Assembly (NCBI GenBank): GCA_003451935.1
Contig: DMJA01000050.1
Location: forward strand, 1 to 5,635
Length of the DNA: 5,635 bases
Direction of reading: 5' to 3'
Source of the DNA: Verrucomicrobiota bacterium
GTDB taxonomy: Bacteria; Verrucomicrobiota; Kiritimatiellia; CAIQIC01; Lenti-01
In this document: one piece after another, positions 3,876 through 5,635 of the stretch
How the letters are laid out: each line of letters begins with the position of its first letter
Position numbering within the stretch: the stretch's first letter is position 1
Notes under the pieces: model-generated
What the model was told of the DNA's origin: nothing
The model's database searches: none
The model's input: the letters and a program-made list of their open reading frames with translations, nothing else
Program-made: the position numbers and the translations under genes

Positions 3876-5151
3876 CCCCCTCGCCGGACCCGGCGGCCGG
3901 TCCGGACGACATCAGCCAATCCTTGAGGGCGGTGAGATCCCTTCCCTCCTGCGCGACCGCCTGCATATCCTTGTCGCGCCGCAGCCACCGCCAGGCGTCG
4001 CGCCCATAGGTCCGCAGCAAATCGCGGAGGCGCACGGCGTAGTAAAAATTCATTTTCCAGGAGTCGGCGGGAACGGGATACAGCCGCGCCATGGACTCCC
4101 GGGGAAGGAAAAGCCCTTTCCAAAACAACTTCACCTTGTCCCGGAGGCGGGTGGCCCCCCAGAATTGGGCCACAGCCGGCCACATCGACAACGGCTGGCC
4201 CGTTCGCACCTTCCGCGCAAAAACCTGATCCTTGGCCAACGCAACATACCGCTCGTCGAAATCGCCCGGCCGAAGCTCTTCCAAAAATCCGCCGGGCACC
4301 CTCGCGCCCACCAGCTCTTGGGCGAGTTTCAGCGTGAGATAAACGGATTTTCCAATGCCCCATTCCTGAATGAGCCGCCGCACCAGGCCCCAATCCATGT
4401 CCGCCTCGTGATGCCGCAGAATCTCTCGGATGTCGCAAAAGAGCCGGAGCCCGGGCTCGAATCCATGCGTGCACCCGGCATGCAGGCAGAGATGCAGCAG
4501 CAGATCTTCCGGGCAGAACACCAAAGTTTCCACTCCCGCGAGGACTGCCGGACGCGCGCGGTTCCATTGTCCCTCGGTATCGATGGGAAAGGGAAACTGG
4601 GGCGGCAGGATACGCCAATGGATTTCCACGCACAGGTCCCGCCTTGGCATTTCATAGACGAATTCGTTGTTGTCGGGGCCAACGATCCGGTTCGGGATGG
4701 TCGGGCGGCACCCCATCCCCAGCAGCAGGGCGTCCACTTTCTCCAAGTCGTCTTTCCTCACCAGGAGATCCAGATCGCCCAAGTACCGAAGGGCGCGATG
4801 GGCATAGACCTGTTCAGCCAGATAGGCCCCCTTGAGCGCGATCGCCGGGACTCCGTTGTCGCGCAAGAGCTGCAGAATCTTGCCAAGATGTCCGTACAAC
4901 CTCAGGTTCCGGGCGGCATTGTCGAGATGGCCTTGCCGCAACTTGCCAACAATGTCCGGGGGGGTGGGCAAATCCGGATGGACGGTCCGGAGATGATGGT
5001 AAAGATAGGGCGTGATCCTGTGCCGGTCCGACTGCTGAACCAATTCCTCCCAATCCGCTTCCGACAGAGGTGTCATTCCGCCGCCCCCGGCAGGGCCCGG
5101 ACTCGCCCGCAGGCCATTCAGGAGCCATTCATCGATTTGGGCGTGATTCAT
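3862..5151 (-). CDS. Nucleotidyltransferase family protein (NTP_transf_5-like, 429 aa)
   Basis: Residues 105-131 hold the nucleotidyltransferase signature: ALKGAYL, then RYLGDLDLLV, in which D126 and D128 are the likely metal-binding acids. ALKGAYL and the acids fit a divergent polymerase-beta-type fold, with DLCVEIHW (172-179) as the probable third acidic strand. HLCLHAGCTHG (220-230) and LFCDIREIL (237-245) are typical of the uncharacterised NTP_transf_5 (PF14907) family, and the length is close to that of long members. It has no signal peptide or membrane segment, so it is cytoplasmic. The substrate is unknown; relatives occur in RiPP (lasso-type) and polysaccharide/export loci. The frame is open upstream to 5415, but that part is a shadow of the ABC gene. 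The ATG at 5151 follows the ABC stop by 13 bp, with GAAGG 10 nt upstream overlapping that stop, indicating one operon and probable coupling. The last 14 bp overlap the converging ice-binding gene. Confidence 0.9.
   Translation of the reverse strand: MNHAQIDEWLLNGLRASPGPAGGGGMTPLSEADWEELVQQSDRHRITPYLYHHLRTVHPDLPTPPDIVGKLRQGHLDNAARNLRLYGHLGKILQLLRDNGVPAIALKGAYLAEQVYAHRALRYLGDLDLLVRKDDLEKVDALLLGMGCRPTIPNRIVGPDNNEFVYEMPRRDLCVEIHWRILPPQFPFPIDTEGQWNRARPAVLAGVETLVFCPEDLLLHLCLHAGCTHGFEPGLRLFCDIREILRHHEADMDWGLVRRLIQEWGIGKSVYLTLKLAQELVGARVPGGFLEELRPGDFDERYVALAKDQVFARKVRTGQPLSMWPAVAQFWGATRLRDKVKLFWKGLFLPRESMARLYPVPADSWKMNFYYAVRLRDLLRTYGRDAWRWLRRDKDMQAVAQEGRDLTALKDWLMSSGPAAGSGEGVRAG
3884..3905 (+). terminator. 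Hairpin just past the ice-binding gene, inside the converging gene
   Basis: CCGGACC (3884-3890) and GGTCCGG (3899-3905) form a perfect 7-bp stem with an 8-nt loop, starting 8 nt after the TGA at 3873-3875. No T-run follows. It lies within the last codons of the nucleotidyltransferase gene, encoding a loose Gly/Ala/Ser-rich tail. That placement suggests the coding end tolerates a 3' structure serving the plus-strand transcript; a chance GC inverted repeat is possible. Confidence 0.4.
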
Positions 5152-5164
5152 AGTTCCGACGCCT

Positions 5165-5635
5165 TCACCGGTAATGCTGGGCCTGCATTTCGAACAACCG
5201 GGCATAGGTTCCACCTGCCCGAACCAGCTCCTCGTGGCTGCCGCCTTCGATGACTTTTCCATGCTGAAGCACAAAAATGCGGTCGGCCATCCGGACGGTG
5301 GAAAAGCGGTGGCTGATGAGGATGGCGGTCCGACCGGCCACCAGTTGGCGGAAATTCTGGAAGACCTCATATTCCGCCCGGGCATCCATGGAGCTGGTCG
5401 GTTCGTCGAGCACAATCATCTGCGCATCGCGCATGAAGGCGCGGGCCAAAGCGACTTTCTGCCACTCGCCAATGCTCAACTCTTCCCCGGCCTCGAACCA
5501 CTTTCCCAGAATCGTGTCATAGCCGCGGGGCAACGCCCGGATGACCCCGTCCGCCCCCGAGCGACTCGCAGCGGCGATGACGCGTTCGTCATCCGGCGGA
5601 AGGTTGATATTTCCAAGCCAGATATTCTCCCGAGC
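5165..5635 (-). CDS. ABC exporter, C-terminal ATPase domain (N-terminus beyond window edge)
   Basis: The minus-strand frame is open to the right edge, giving 156 visible residues from ARENIWLGNI to AQHYR. In order: the post-Q-loop ARENIWLG segment (1-8), GYDTILGKWFEAGEE (38-52) in place of the usual TEVGE-type X-loop, the ABC signature LSIGEWQ (53-59), Walker B MIVLDE with catalytic E78, the D-loop SMDA (82-85) and the H-loop LISHR with H109. The C-terminal GKVIEGGSHEELVRAGGTYARLFEMQAQ is characteristic of fused exporter half-transporters (MsbA/peptide-exporter type). All motor residues seen are intact; the Walker A and membrane domain lie outside. The signature has SIGEW where SGGQQ is the norm, a variant I associate with exporters near RiPP and secretion loci. 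An internal TTG at 5533 is not the start, because conserved ABC sequence continues upstream. Cargo is unknown; the adjacent nucleotidyltransferase is the only clue. Confidence 0.94.
   Translation of the reverse strand, partial: ARENIWLGNINLPPDDERVIAAASRSGADGVIRALPRGYDTILGKWFEAGEELSIGEWQKVALARAFMRDAQMIVLDEPTSSMDARAEYEVFQNFRQLVAGRTAILISHRFSTVRMADRIFVLQHGKVIEGGSHEELVRAGGTYARLFEMQAQHYR

Noticed and set aside
4165..5253. 362-residue plus-strand open frame opposite the nucleotidyltransferase
   Set aside because: It is antisense to a protein with a conserved GDLDLLV motif, crosses the ABC/nucleotidyltransferase junction and has no domain features or start context.
5152..5415. 88-residue N-terminal extension of the nucleotidyltransferase
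   Set aside because: It is an out-of-frame reading of the ABC ATPase coding region; the ATG at 5151 fits operon spacing and begins the conserved protein.
5531..5533. TTG as start codon of the ABC ATPase fragment
   Set aside because: In-frame sequence upstream to the window edge (ARENIWLG and onward) is conserved ABC-exporter sequence, so the gene simply continues outside.
1..5635. CRISPR array, tRNA/rRNA genes, insertion sequences, riboswitches
   Set aside because: I saw no regularly spaced repeats, no cloverleaf or rRNA-like sequence, no transposase motifs or terminal inverted repeats, and no known aptamer core.

Overview
This GC-rich, gene-dense window suggests a Gram-negative bacterium, most likely of the Verrucomicrobiota/Kiritimatiellota (PVC) group. 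Most proteins carry Sec signal peptides. The ice-binding-like protein ends in a short C-terminal module (LTLQAS...NWTTI...RFYRA) of a kind I associate with secreted verrucomicrobial proteins. This placement is inferred from protein style; there is no rRNA or marker gene here.

Layout. (1) Positions 1-2729 hold five minus-strand genes, read from right to left: a periplasmic three-BON-domain protein (2729-1950), a small CsbD-family protein (1870-1703), a secreted DUF3108-type protein (1690-998), a second CsbD paralogue with a Lys/Ala-rich tail (936-727), and a secreted protein of unknown family that runs off the left edge (579-1). (2) Positions 2730-2867 are a divergent intergenic region with a precisely centred 33-bp dyad and a 14-bp palindrome. 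(3) A plus-strand secreted DUF3494 (ice-binding-like) protein lies at 2868-3875. (4) On the minus strand, entering from the right edge, are the C-terminal ATPase part of an ABC exporter (5635-5165) and, 13 bp downstream, an NTP_transf_5-type nucleotidyltransferase (5151-3862). The last gene overlaps the ice-binding gene tail-to-tail by 14 bp. No intergenic stretch exceeds 300 bp.

How the parts may work together. BON, CsbD and DUF3494 families are repeatedly linked to osmotic, general or cold stress, so positions 1-3875 look like an envelope/freeze-stress cluster built around one divergent control region. The ABC exporter plus nucleotidyltransferase pair is a separate transcription unit. It resembles pairs seen near peptide (RiPP, lasso-type) or polysaccharide export loci, but no precursor peptide or modifying enzyme is visible here.

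Notable non-coding structure: four genes (BON, DUF3108, the second CsbD and DUF3494) are each followed, 8-23 nt after the stop codon, by a GC-rich hairpin without a U-tract. The leftmost gene is preceded by a five-codon reading frame with a Shine-Dalgarno that duplicates the gene's own.
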